Assembly (NCBI GenBank): GCA_002471665.1
Contig: DKQK01000023.1
Location: 1,971-65,970 of the forward strand
From: Gammaproteobacteria bacterium UBA7310
GTDB taxonomy: Bacteria > Pseudomonadota > Gammaproteobacteria > Pseudomonadales > Ketobacteraceae
DNA: 64,000 bases
Reading direction: 5' to 3'
Under the pieces are notes generated by a model. That model saw only the letters and a program-made list of their open reading frames with translations, ran no database searches and was not told the origin of the DNA. Position numbers and translations under genes: made by a program. Below, one piece after another: positions 35,010 through 44,009 of the stretch. Each line of letters starts with the position of its first letter. Position 1 is the stretch's first letter.

Positions 35010-36344
35010 CTAGCCCTTCACTGCCCACAATTCCAGCTCCAAACCAGGAATATCGCCGGAGAAGTGAAACGCAATACCGCCGGATTTTTTCAGTTGCGCC
35101 CAGTGTTCCGGGGTCTTCTCCAACAGGAAATAGCAACCGCCCGCAGCGTAGGGAACCTGCCGTGGCGCCACCGGCTGGGGAACCAGGCTGATGCCCGGCA
35201 GTTGCAGGTTCACCAGCTCGCGCAATTGCTCCACACCACCGGCTTTGACCGAGCCGGGCAAGCTGGTACGAACGCGCTCCGGGCTCCACTCCGATTTAAC
35301 CACCAGATAAAACTGGGCCTGGTCCAACAGGGCGCGATCCTGAATGGGTGCCACCCGCACCCCAAAACGACGTTCCTGCAACGGCAGTGCAATGGCGGTC
35401 TGCTCAAACACCAGGCTCAGGGACTGACGCACTTCACCCATCAGCCGATTGAAACAATCACTGAGATTACGGTGATCATAGGGCGGTTCCGGCTGGGGCC
35501 GCTTTGATTCCGCAGTAAAGGTGGACAGTTCCCCGTGCAGCATCACCAACTGCTGATAGAGCGACTCGGGATGCAGGTGTTGTAACTGATCCAGGTGCCG
35601 CAGCCCGGACTGATAACGGTTCACCATCTGCAACAGCATGAAGTCTGCGATGTCCGTGGAGCCACGGTGGCCAGAGCCCGCCGCCAGGCGTGAGGCAATG
35701 GCCTCGGCGCGGTGTGACAGCAGATTCAGGGTTTCTTTCAGGAAATAGGTCAGACGTTGTGACACGGCCAGGGTCAGGCACGGAGGGATATACTGCTCAT
35801 CCAGTTCGATGCGCCCATCCGCGAAGCTTTCCTTGATGCGTGCAACGGCAATGCCGGTGTAATCGGCGGTTAACTCCCCCTCCTGCATGAGTTTCAGGCG
35901 CGGCTGGGCGGTACTGATATTGACAGTTTTACTGCTGCCCAGATTACAATCCTGGATGTCTTGCGTCGCGCTTACCCAACGGGTCAGGCTGTTCTCGTCT
36001 TCCATTGGGGCGGTTTCATCCGCCCCCAGCAACACCACCGGCAGGGCCAGGTAAACCAGTCTGTTCTGCGTGCCTGGTTGCACCTCCATCAACAACCGCT
36101 GCGCACCACTGTTAACGGAAAACACCGTACCATCAGGGAAAATGCCATCGGCCATGGTCAGGGCAAAGGCCCCTTGCTGCAGCAGCTGCCCGTCGATTTG
36201 CAACTGCCGCAACCCCCAACCCAATGGATTGAGCATCTGGGTTCGGGTGCGAAATTGCTGATCCAGAAAGCGATCGTACTGCTGCAGGTGTTGAGGGCGT
36301 AACAGCATGCCCTCACTCCAAACAACCTTGTCATAAGATGACAT
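35010..36344 (-). CDS. tssK: T6SS baseplate/trimeric connector TssK
   Basis: 444 residues. The N-terminus KVVWSEGMLLRPQHLQQYDR is the TssK (ImpJ/VasE) hallmark. The C-terminal head domain that binds TssL/TssM ends in PGLELELWAVKG. It connects the baseplate to the membrane complex. The 93-bp gap to tssJ is the widest within this operon. Confidence 0.96.
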   Translation of the reverse strand: MSSYDKVVWSEGMLLRPQHLQQYDRFLDQQFRTRTQMLNPLGWGLRQLQIDGQLLQQGAFALTMADGIFPDGTVFSVNSGAQRLLMEVQPGTQNRLVYLALPVVLLGADETAPMEDENSLTRWVSATQDIQDCNLGSSKTVNISTAQPRLKLMQEGELTADYTGIAVARIKESFADGRIELDEQYIPPCLTLAVSQRLTYFLKETLNLLSHRAEAIASRLAAGSGHRGSTDIADFMLLQMVNRYQSGLRHLDQLQHLHPESLYQQLVMLHGELSTFTAESKRPQPEPPYDHRNLSDCFNRLMGEVRQSLSLVFEQTAIALPLQERRFGVRVAPIQDRALLDQAQFYLVVKSEWSPERVRTSLPGSVKAGGVEQLRELVNLQLPGISLVPQPVAPRQVPYAAGGCYFLLEKTPEHWAQLKKSGGIAFHFSGDIPGLELELWAVKG

Positions 36345-36437
36345 GGAGCCACATCTCCCTAAACATGGGTTTATTGCTTAGAGAGACATGGCCGGGACAA
36401 AAATCCGGGCTTTTGTGTGCAGAAAACTACACTATTT

Positions 36438-36899
36438 TTAGCGGGGAGTGGCCAACTCGATGCCGCGCTGGTTCAGCAGCACCGTCAGCTCATTTTTCTC
36501 TTTGATGGCCAGGGGCAGCACCAGGCGCCAATTGGCTTTTTCCAGCTGCCGGTAGGCCGCCAGAACCCCCACGTAATTGGACTCCGGTTTCAAGGCAAAC
36601 TTCAGATCCTGAACATCCCCGGGCTTGAACTCGAATTCCTCGGTGGCCACCAGGTCTGAACCCAGGGTCTGGGCCTCATTCTGATACAGGGCGAAAAACT
36701 CCGCGCTTTCAAACACCGAGGGTGATTTCAACTCCACCACGCGCACCACAACCGGCGATGGCCGGCCATTGTCATCGGGATTGACATCCCCGCCGGCCAC
36801 AATACGCATATCCACCTTGGTCAGGTCAGACATGAAATAAGCGCATCCCCCCACCCACAAAGACAGGGCGATGACCACAATCCTGATCCCCAACTGCAT
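36438..36899 (-). CDS. tssJ: T6SS outer-membrane lipoprotein TssJ
   Basis: 153 residues from the ATG at 36899, supported by AGAGGA upstream; the upstream start at 36926 adds a charged leader. Lipobox VGGC, then the small beta domain with RVVELKSPSVFESAEFFALY and VLAAYRQLEKANWR, characteristic of TssJ/VasD. It tethers TssM to the outer membrane. It lies 41 bp after fha. Confidence 0.93.
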   Translation of the reverse strand: MQLGIRIVVIALSLWVGGCAYFMSDLTKVDMRIVAGGDVNPDDNGRPSPVVVRVVELKSPSVFESAEFFALYQNEAQTLGSDLVATEEFEFKPGDVQDLKFALKPESNYVGVLAAYRQLEKANWRLVLPLAIKEKNELTVLLNQRGIELATPR

Positions 36900-36940
36900 G
36901 CTGTTTCCTCTTCTTAACCGGATCAACGGTGTGTTAGCTG

Positions 36941-38272
36941 TTATGGTTTTCTGCTTTTTTTGAGTCTGGCTATCTGTTCGTCATAGGCGCGGGCAAACGG
37001 CTCGGCGAACAGGCTGGCGAAGATATCATCTTCGGCCAACAAATCATGGTGCAGCTCCTTGAAGGATTCCCAGTAACGGGCGTTCTTGGAGCCGATGCCC
37101 AATCCCCCGCTGCGTGCCTTGTCGAATCGCTTCTCCAGTTCCTGGGGAGACAAGGTATCCATCAGCTCCAGAAAGGCACCCTGCATACCGGCCATCATGG
37201 CCAGTTGATGCTCCTGAAAATCATCAAAACACTCGGCTAAAGCACGGTCCATGGTCATGAAGGATCCCGGATCTTCCGTCAGCATGTGCTTGACGGCCTG
37301 CTCGCCGTTGGCGGACAGTTTGATGGGATTGTTGTCCTTCATGTTCACCAGGGTCATATCCAGGCGGAACTCGTTTTTCATACTGGCACGGGCCTGCGAC
37401 GCACTCACCAGGCCCCGCATACACAGCCGCAACAGCAGACCGGCCCGGCGTAAAAAATCCACCCCGCCGGCGGCCTCCACTTCGGACAAACTGACACCCA
37501 GACCTTCGGCAAAGGCACGCAAAGGAGCCTCACGATCTTCACGCCGATCCTGGGTCAAAGGCGCGATGGCGGTCTCCATATTGCCTTCTTCCCACTCCGG
37601 CAGGGGCGGAATCGAGGCTTTGCCCGGCAAGGGCTCTTCCACGGAAGCCGGTGGCCTGGAGACGGGTTCGTCCCACCAGTTTTCCGGTAGTTCTGCCACG
37701 GTGGGTGAACGCGGTGACGGTGCATCGGGTTGCACATTGGGCGGCTGAAACGGTTCCTTTTCCGCAGCCACATCGTCCGGCATGGAATGGGATTGCCGAT
37801 GCCAGCCCTGCGGGGCGCCGGCTTTGGCTTTGGCCTGCTCAGCAGCCCACTGATCCACTTGCGCCATCGGATTATTGCCTGCTGCGGCCGGCCTGCCACC
37901 CACCGGGGGCCTGGGAATCTGCACTGCCGCCGGCGGCGGTGCCTGCTCCGCCTCCATATTGACCTGAATCTGAAAATGAATCTGCCCCATCAACAGGCGG
38001 TCCCCGTCATTGATGGGCGTGGCGCGATTCTTTTCCAACGCCTCCACACCGTTCAGATAGATCCCATTGGTGCTGATATCTGTGATGAAAAACTGACCTG
38101 ATTCGCAGGAAATAATGGCATGGCGGCCGGACATATGGCGTGTTTGATCAGGAATCACCCAATCACACTCGGACGAGCGGCCAATCACTCCCCCGGCCGG
38201 GTAGAACACATGACGGGCTTTTGCGCCCATCAGGTGTTTCTCCGTACTCACCACTTCCAGAACTAGTTCCAT
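36941..38272 (-). CDS. tagH: T6SS FHA-domain protein Fha/TagH
   Basis: 443 residues. The N-terminal FHA domain has GRSSECDWVIPD, SGRHAIISC and DISTNGIYLNG (residues about 25-100). A Pro-rich disordered middle follows, then the conserved T6SS-FHA C-terminal domain (LRLCMRGLVSASQARASMK, SFKELHHDLLAEDDIFASLF). It is the phosphothreonine-binding target of PpkA/PppA control. It is first in the fha-tssJ-K-L-M-pppA-ppkA operon and divergent from vgrG. Confidence 0.94.
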   Translation of the reverse strand: MELVLEVVSTEKHLMGAKARHVFYPAGGVIGRSSECDWVIPDQTRHMSGRHAIISCESGQFFITDISTNGIYLNGVEALEKNRATPINDGDRLLMGQIHFQIQVNMEAEQAPPPAAVQIPRPPVGGRPAAAGNNPMAQVDQWAAEQAKAKAGAPQGWHRQSHSMPDDVAAEKEPFQPPNVQPDAPSPRSPTVAELPENWWDEPVSRPPASVEEPLPGKASIPPLPEWEEGNMETAIAPLTQDRREDREAPLRAFAEGLGVSLSEVEAAGGVDFLRRAGLLLRLCMRGLVSASQARASMKNEFRLDMTLVNMKDNNPIKLSANGEQAVKHMLTEDPGSFMTMDRALAECFDDFQEHQLAMMAGMQGAFLELMDTLSPQELEKRFDKARSGGLGIGSKNARYWESFKELHHDLLAEDDIFASLFAEPFARAYDEQIARLKKSRKP

Positions 38273-38428
38273 TCTCTAACTGCCTAACTTTTCAGCCATC
38301 TTGATGTATTTCAGCATAGTCTAAACGCTCAACCCCGGTTTGGCCGGAATTTTTACTCGTTATCCGTCTTTATATAAGCAACCAATTATTCAACACCAAC
38401 CGCCCACCGGACTCAAGCCAGCCGACCT

Positions 38429-40882
38429 ATGACAACATCCCCCGCCAATTCAAGCCGCCTCAGCATTGCAATACAGGGAATCCAGGACAGCTTTCGTCTC
38501 ACCTCTCTGGAGGGGGCCTGCGCCGTTGGTGACCTGTACCAATATGACATTTGCTGCGCAAGTAAAAGCCGAAAAATCGATCTGCAGACACTCCTGAACC
38601 ACGCCGTACTGATCACCCTCCATGATCTGACCGGTGGCGGCAAACCGCGGTTTTTGCGGGGCATCATCAGTGCGGCCAGTTACCTTAACCACGGCCGTGA
38701 ATACAGCGAATACCGGCTGCAAGTGGTGCCTGCCCTCTGGATATGCACACAAAAGCGCAACATGCGCATTTTCCAGGATCAATCGCCCAACCAGATCATT
38801 GCCTGCATTCTGAAAGAGCACGGCATCAGCGGCGATCTGTTCGACGATCGCACCACAGCCGCACCGAAGCGGGCCTACTGCACGCAATACGGGGAATCGA
38901 ACTACGACTTCATCAGCCGTCTTATGGCGGAAGAAGGCTGGCATTACCATTACCAAAACACCGCCCATCAACAGATTCTGATCATGGCCGACAGTAACAC
39001 CGCTTTTCAGGTTAAGGCCGGAACCGAATCCCTGCGCTTCGAACAGGAAACCAGCCGCCCGCAGGATGAGGAATGTGTACATTGGTTGGTCGGTCGACAC
39101 AGCGTCACCGTGGACGCCATTCGGCTCGGCGACTACAACCATGAGAAACCGGCCCTCTCCCTGCAGGAGATCAGTGCAGGCCAACAACCTCAACGGGAAC
39201 ACTACCAGTTCCCCGGACAGTTCACAGCACCTGAACGTGGCCACCACCTGAGCCAACGTTACCTGGAGCAACGTCAGCAACAGAGCCGGATCGTTGAGAT
39301 GGAAACCCATTCCATCCACTGTGAAGCGGGGCAAACCATGATGCTGACCCACCACCCCAACCCTGAATTCAATCAACGCTACCTGATCATCCACAGCCAG
39401 ATCATCGCTGAGCAACCGCAATCGCTGGATTCCGGTGCCAGCAATAAACCCGCCCGTTGCATCAGCCGCCTGCAGTGTATTCCCTACGCCAAGGCCTTTC
39501 GTATGCTGTGTTCGTTCAACCGCCCGCTGGTACCCGGCCCCCATAACGCCATCGTCACCGGCCCGGCGGGTGAAGAAATCTACACAGACCAGCAAGGGCG
39601 CATCAAAGTACAGTTCTATTGGGATCGGGAAGGCCAGGGTAACGAAAAAACCAGCTGCTGGCTGCGGGTCAATCAACCCATTGCCGGGCTGCAATGGGGC
39701 GGGCTGGCGCTCCCCAGAATCGGGCAGGAGGTCATCGTGGAGTTTGAGCACGGCGATCCCGATCGACCGGTGATGACCGGCCGGGTCTACAACGCCCAGA
39801 ATAAACCGCCCCTTGTACTGCCCGATCACAAAACCCGGTCCACCTTGAAAAGCCTGTCCAGCCCTGGCGGTGGAGGTTTTCACGAATTGCGGGTGGAGGA
39901 TAAAAAAGGCGCTGAACAAATCCTGCTGCGTTCAGAAAAGGATCTGGATCTACGGGTAATCCAGGATCTGAAATCCCAGGTAAACCACGATCAACACCTC
40001 ACCGTAGGCAATCAAAACGCACAGGAAATCGGTAAGGATCTTCACACCACCGTGGGAGGCAACCAAAACGACGCGGTGGGGCAACAGCTATCCATTACCG
40101 TGAGTCAGGATCTGCAACTGAAGGTATCCGGCGCCCATGTAATCGAAGCCGGCAACAACCTCCATATCAAAGCCGGCAGCAAAGCCATCCTGCAGGGCGG
40201 CATGAGCCTTTCCGTCAAAGGCGGCGCCGGTGTTATCACCCTGGATCCCTCCGGAGTCTCCATTTTGGGCCCACTGGTGCGCATTAATGAAGGCGGCGGC
40301 GGTGGCTCTGCCCAGGCCGCCAACCCGACCCAACCGGGGTTGCCGGCGGAAGCGGATAACGATGCGCCCGGTGCCAAACTGCGCGCTGCCAGCGGCCCCA
40401 CCATCCCCTTCCCTTCTGCCATTGATTTCGATCGCGCCAAGGCCCAGTTGGCCGTGCTGCAGGAGGCCGACCGTTTGGGCGCACCGTTTGTGGAGGATTG
40501 CCCGGAGTGTGCACTGGCGGCCCAGCAGGGGGCTGCGGTGTTAGGAATCGTAACCGCCCCTGGCGAAAACGCCGTAAAGGAGGAAGAGGAAAACTGGGTT
40601 GATCTTTATTACAGCCACGCAGACGGACATGGTGTGGCTGGCGCAGGCTATACCATCTATGACACAACCACGAACGAGGTGATCCAACGCGGTACATTGG
40701 ATGATACCGGTTGTTCCAAGGTCGCACTGCCCCTGGACAAAACCAATATCCGGGTGGAATACCACAGTGATCCTGCGCCAGCCACTGAAATCGAGCCCAC
40801 CACCACCCAACAGGTAACAGCACCGGATGGATGGGTACAACGTATGATGCAGGCCAAAGGTAAGGAATCCGATAGTGACTGA
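38429..40882 (+). CDS. vgrG: T6SS spike protein VgrG with C-terminal extension
   Basis: 817 residues. A gp27-like region covers about 1-370 (YCTQYGESNYDFISRLMAEE). A gp5 OB fold follows near 385-450 (KVQFYWDREGQGNEKTSCWL, LPRIGQEVIVEFEHGDPDRP). The beta-helix spike covers about 480-620 with repeats such as LTVGNQNAQEIGKDLHTTVG. After about residue 640 there is an extra 180-residue extension with CPEC and a small beta domain (YYSHADGHGVAGAGYTIYD). The extension probably docks the coupled effector. The stop overlaps the effector GTG by 8 bp. Confidence 0.95.
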   Translation: MTTSPANSSRLSIAIQGIQDSFRLTSLEGACAVGDLYQYDICCASKSRKIDLQTLLNHAVLITLHDLTGGGKPRFLRGIISAASYLNHGREYSEYRLQVVPALWICTQKRNMRIFQDQSPNQIIACILKEHGISGDLFDDRTTAAPKRAYCTQYGESNYDFISRLMAEEGWHYHYQNTAHQQILIMADSNTAFQVKAGTESLRFEQETSRPQDEECVHWLVGRHSVTVDAIRLGDYNHEKPALSLQEISAGQQPQREHYQFPGQFTAPERGHHLSQRYLEQRQQQSRIVEMETHSIHCEAGQTMMLTHHPNPEFNQRYLIIHSQIIAEQPQSLDSGASNKPARCISRLQCIPYAKAFRMLCSFNRPLVPGPHNAIVTGPAGEEIYTDQQGRIKVQFYWDREGQGNEKTSCWLRVNQPIAGLQWGGLALPRIGQEVIVEFEHGDPDRPVMTGRVYNAQNKPPLVLPDHKTRSTLKSLSSPGGGGFHELRVEDKKGAEQILLRSEKDLDLRVIQDLKSQVNHDQHLTVGNQNAQEIGKDLHTTVGGNQNDAVGQQLSITVSQDLQLKVSGAHVIEAGNNLHIKAGSKAILQGGMSLSVKGGAGVITLDPSGVSILGPLVRINEGGGGGSAQAANPTQPGLPAEADNDAPGAKLRAASGPTIPFPSAIDFDRAKAQLAVLQEADRLGAPFVEDCPECALAAQQGAAVLGIVTAPGENAVKEEEENWVDLYYSHADGHGVAGAGYTIYDTTTNEVIQRGTLDDTGCSKVALPLDKTNIRVEYHSDPAPATEIEPTTTQQVTAPDGWVQRMMQAKGKESDSD

Positions 40883-42143
40883 GGCGGCCACCGAAACGGA
40901 AGAAAGTACCCTGGATTGGATTTGGGGCGCCATTCAGGGCGACTTCAACGAAAATCCTACTATAGGACAGATCATTACCAACGCTGCTATTACTGCTATC
41001 CCACTGGTTGACCAAGTGGCTGATGGCCGTGATCTTGTGGCCAATCTAAAAGCATTGATTTGGGATAAGCGCTACAACGAAATGGCAGTTTGGGTCGGCC
41101 TGTTCTTTACCCTGATCGGCTTGATTCCCTCCCTGGGATCACTGCTCAAAGGAGTACTAAAACTGATTTACCGTGGTGCCAAACTGGACGATGTATTCAG
41201 GGCATTTAATGCGCTAGCCAAAGGCAATGCCTGGGAGTGGCTGAAAAAACTGAGAGCCGGAGAACTGCGACAACACGCAGATGAAGCCGCCCGAATGCTG
41301 AAACAGGTTTTCGATAACATCATAGCCACATTGAAAGAAGCCCTATCCTATGTTCCAAGCTGGGCGGATGATCTGTATAAAAACATCAGTGATTTGATCG
41401 CAGAGATGAGAGCAATTCGCGATCAAATTGACGAGATGTTCGGTAAAATCACCGCTGACCTTGAGGCCAAACTGGATGATCTGCTAAAGCAGCAGGCCGA
41501 TAATAGTGTCGAGGGTAATTCCAGGCAGACGTTGATGATGAGGCAGGAGGCTGAAGCCCCGAAGAGAACAGATGATTTTGGGAAAAACCTTTCAAACATG
41601 TCGGAAGCAGATGCGAAACGCATCATAGAATCATCTTCAAAAGCTCAGCTAAAAAAATTAGCAGCCACGTCAAGGGCCGGAGTTTCTGAGTTAGGCATAC
41701 TCTCTAAGAATTACGAAAACCTGCCTGCAAAAATCCCTTCTTTCCCTGGCGTATCTGTTGATGGAAAAAACTTTACTATTACAGACGATAAAGCCTATAT
41801 GCAAAATCTCGAAGCGATGTATGAAACATCGGGTAATCCACTACACTCCAAGACAAAAACAATGATACAAAATCAGTTAGATGTCATAAAAAGTAGGCGT
41901 CCACCGGTATCAGATACTCTAGCAGGGTTGCCCGGACTGCATGCAGAGGTACAGTCGACCAATGATATTTATGGGCAACTTGAAAAAAAAGGGCTCAATC
42001 CCTTTTCATATGATGATAAAATAGAAGTTGTAACTTATAAAATCGCTCCTTCCTCAGGACAGGGTGGCGAGTTTAACGCCTGCACCAATTGTAGCGGCAT
42101 ATTGAAACCACCAATCAAGATTCTGACAGGAAGAAAGTCCTGA
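40875..42143 (+). CDS. T6SS cargo effector with C-terminal YwqJ-like deaminase domain
   Basis: 422 residues from a GTG at 40875. The N-terminal region (GAIQGDFNENPTIGQIITNA, IPLVDQVADGRDLVANLKAL) is a pre-toxin segment common in T6SS effectors. A hydrophobic stretch near 75-100 and a long helical region follow. The C-terminus has LPGLHAEVQSTND (His356, Glu358) and ACTNCSGIL (Cys403, Cys406), the zinc-binding and catalytic pattern of YwqJ-family nucleic-acid deaminase toxins. The 3' half is visibly more AT-rich than vgrG, suggesting an exchanged toxin tip. Substrate base and nucleic acid are unknown. Confidence 0.8.
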   Translation: MTEAATETEESTLDWIWGAIQGDFNENPTIGQIITNAAITAIPLVDQVADGRDLVANLKALIWDKRYNEMAVWVGLFFTLIGLIPSLGSLLKGVLKLIYRGAKLDDVFRAFNALAKGNAWEWLKKLRAGELRQHADEAARMLKQVFDNIIATLKEALSYVPSWADDLYKNISDLIAEMRAIRDQIDEMFGKITADLEAKLDDLLKQQADNSVEGNSRQTLMMRQEAEAPKRTDDFGKNLSNMSEADAKRIIESSSKAQLKKLAATSRAGVSELGILSKNYENLPAKIPSFPGVSVDGKNFTITDDKAYMQNLEAMYETSGNPLHSKTKTMIQNQLDVIKSRRPPVSDTLAGLPGLHAEVQSTNDIYGQLEKKGLNPFSYDDKIEVVTYKIAPSSGQGGEFNACTNCSGILKPPIKILTGRKS

Positions 42144-42997
42144 TGTTGAAAATAAAAGCTGAAGCTCTTACGAATAAAAATGGGGTCTATTACTATCAAG
42201 ACATTCCGTACAATGGATTAGCTGTTCATACCAATGGAAACATCATTGACAAGATCATACTCTGCAGTGATGGTTTACCGGAACAGATAGAATCATCACG
42301 TCTACTACCCTCTCCACCCGCAGGAGAGCACATTGATGCTGATTCACTTATGTCGGAAGATAGTGATGATGAACCTTACTTGTTAAATGGAATCCCATTT
42401 ACAGGCGTGTCGTATGTTTTTAATTCCAATTATCTAGACGGAATTCAACACATCAAAGATGGATGTATTAAAAAAGAGATCTCATGGTATAAAAACGGGC
42501 AAACAGCTACTCTAGATATTTACGATGACGATTTATCTCAGGAATACTGGTGGAATCACGATGGCACCTCAAAACGTGTATGTATATTTACCCCTCCTGA
42601 CAACCAATTAAAGCTTGAATTCAACGATGAAGGTCAGTTGCTAGGAGTTACAATTACCAACGAGATACTAAATGCACCACAATATCAGAACAATCTAGCA
42701 TACTCTGAATTTTCATCACCAACACATATATTTTCCTATCCGATAGCAGAAAAAATAATCCTGTTTGGAAATGGAATCACTGATCCTATTATGGATAAAA
42801 TCCTACAGGTACTAAAAAGCAGCCACGTAAAGAAAGTGAGCATCCGCAACACAAAAGCAACATACAAGTCTCTACAACACCTCCAACAGATTAAAGATCT
42901 TAGTGAAGTTACCATTACATCAGATCACTTATGTGCGAACGAAGTAGCAAACATCATCTATCGATCACTTGCAGATTGCTCTGTCAACATTATTTAG
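42143..42997 (+). CDS. Candidate immunity protein, YwqK/MORN-like
   Basis: 284 residues. Its ATG overlaps the effector stop as TGATG, the usual toxin-immunity coupling. There is no signal peptide, so it acts in the cytoplasm. The N-terminal half shows degenerate MORN-type repeats (QDIPYNGLAVHTNGNI, LNGIPFTGVSYVFNS, ISWYKNGQTATLDIYDDD), the class used by YwqK antitoxins that partner YwqJ toxins in Bacillus. The C-terminal 90 residues resemble no family I know. The region is AT-rich. Immunity function is inferred from position and the YwqK-like repeats. Confidence 0.68.
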   Translation: MLKIKAEALTNKNGVYYYQDIPYNGLAVHTNGNIIDKIILCSDGLPEQIESSRLLPSPPAGEHIDADSLMSEDSDDEPYLLNGIPFTGVSYVFNSNYLDGIQHIKDGCIKKEISWYKNGQTATLDIYDDDLSQEYWWNHDGTSKRVCIFTPPDNQLKLEFNDEGQLLGVTITNEILNAPQYQNNLAYSEFSSPTHIFSYPIAEKIILFGNGITDPIMDKILQVLKSSHVKKVSIRNTKATYKSLQHLQQIKDLSEVTITSDHLCANEVANIIYRSLADCSVNII

Positions 42998-42998
42998 T

Positions 42999-43676
42999 TT
43001 AGTTACCTGCTTTTAGCTGTTGTCGAACTAACTGATCGGCCATTCTTGTCGTTTCAGGCAGACGATAATTAGGCGAAAGTTTCAACACATATTCAACTGA
43101 AGACTCTATCGAAACCCTATGCCCTGGCGACACAAATACCGGCTTCACATTAGATTGTGTTCTTAGAACAGATCCTACGTACTCATCTTTATCAAACAGA
43201 TAAGAATAAGCTCCGCGCATGACCTCTGGCTCTACAAATTCTCCTAACAATTTAGTTTTGGCGCACCCGATACTCGGTATATCAAACAAAACCCCAAGGT
43301 GGCTAGCCAAACCAAATCTGCGGGGATGGGCAATACCCTGACCATCGCAAACAAAAAGATCGGGAGCAATTTTGATATCTCTCAAACACTTAATTATTGA
43401 TGGTAATTCACGAAATGAAAAAAGACCTGGGACATATGGAAAATTTTGTTTAGCTCTCGCCCAGTTTGAATCAATTACATCGAATGAATCTAAATCTATT
43501 ACAACGATTCCAGCAACTAATTCATTTGCTTCTTTATCATATGCAACGTCTACACCGGCAACTGTATTTATCTCAGAAAAATCATCATAAACCTTAACCA
43601 TACTAGACAGCTCACATTGTAGATAATATGCTTCGTCTGGGCTCAATTCCCAGTCGTGAGAAAACTTTGTTTTCAA
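42999..43676 (-). CDS. nfi: Endonuclease V (deoxyinosine 3'-endonuclease)
   Basis: 225 residues from a TTG at 43674-43676 with a purine-rich AGAGAGAG upstream. Signature blocks are VAGVDVAYD (Asp43), FPYVPGLFSFRELP (Glu90), CDGQGIAHPRRFGLASH (Asp111) and SPGHRVSIESS near the end, so the acidic catalytic residues are intact. The enzyme nicks DNA one base 3' of deoxyinosine, the product of adenine deamination. It converges on the immunity gene with one base between stops and shares the AT-rich composition of the toxin tip, suggesting joint acquisition. A role in protecting against the deaminase effector is a hypothesis. Confidence 0.9.
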   Translation of the reverse strand: MKTKFSHDWELSPDEAYYLQCELSSMVKVYDDFSEINTVAGVDVAYDKEANELVAGIVVIDLDSFDVIDSNWARAKQNFPYVPGLFSFRELPSIIKCLRDIKIAPDLFVCDGQGIAHPRRFGLASHLGVLFDIPSIGCAKTKLLGEFVEPEVMRGAYSYLFDKDEYVGSVLRTQSNVKPVFVSPGHRVSIESSVEYVLKLSPNYRLPETTRMADQLVRQQLKAGN

Positions 43677-43830
43677 ACGGTCTCTCTCTTAGAGTTCTGT
43701 AAACTGAAATATGAAAATGCACTGAAAATATACCGTGCCGTGTAGAAAAATAAAAGTGTAACAAAACGCACATCTATAGCGCCTAAATAGCAATGAAAGG
43801 CAAACAGACTATGCGCTAATGTCCTCCTGA

Positions 43831-44009
43831 CGAAAGAGGAAGGTTGATACCAGAGCAAAGTCTCCACGCCGCCTGCCACCTTTACCAGAATCTATGGACG
43901 AAGTCATGAAACGCATGGATGACGCCACTCAAAAAGTTCAACAGGCACGGGCCAACGGCTCGCCTCTGCCCTAATCCCCCTACACACTGGACGACAAGCT
44001 GGCCATCGT
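43831..44009 (+). pseudogene. Decayed 5' part of an effector-like gene
   Basis: In one frame the translation reads as a plausible protein (LPPLPESMDEVMKRMDDATQ ... ANGSPLP), then a TAA at 43972, then SPYTLDDKLAIV, then a TGA at 44011. Homologous coding continues in another frame from 44010. Two in-frame stops and a frameshift therefore separate this piece from the downstream ORF. It is read as the broken N-terminal part of a polymorphic-toxin cargo gene left in the vgrG island. Confidence 0.5.

Noticed and set aside
36345..36437. Possible terminator between tssK and tssJ
   Set aside because: The stem has a mismatch and the T tract is on the wrong strand for the operon, so it is not supported.
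38330..38370. TGGCCGG-like sigma-54 site before vgrG
   Set aside because: The -12 GC is absent (TA instead), so it does not meet the minimal GG-N10-GC rule.
38450..39919. 489-codon open frame on the minus strand
   Set aside because: Antisense to vgrG, whose protein is unmistakable; the antisense translation has no recognisable family and arises from codon bias.
40284..41015. 243-codon minus-strand frame across the vgrG/effector junction
   Set aside because: Antisense to two well-supported coupled genes; Trp/Pro/Arg-rich nonsense composition.
43673..43879. 68-codon hydrophobic minus-strand frame upstream of nfi
   Set aside because: No ribosome site or family, overlaps the nfi start region and the decayed effector; probably non-coding.
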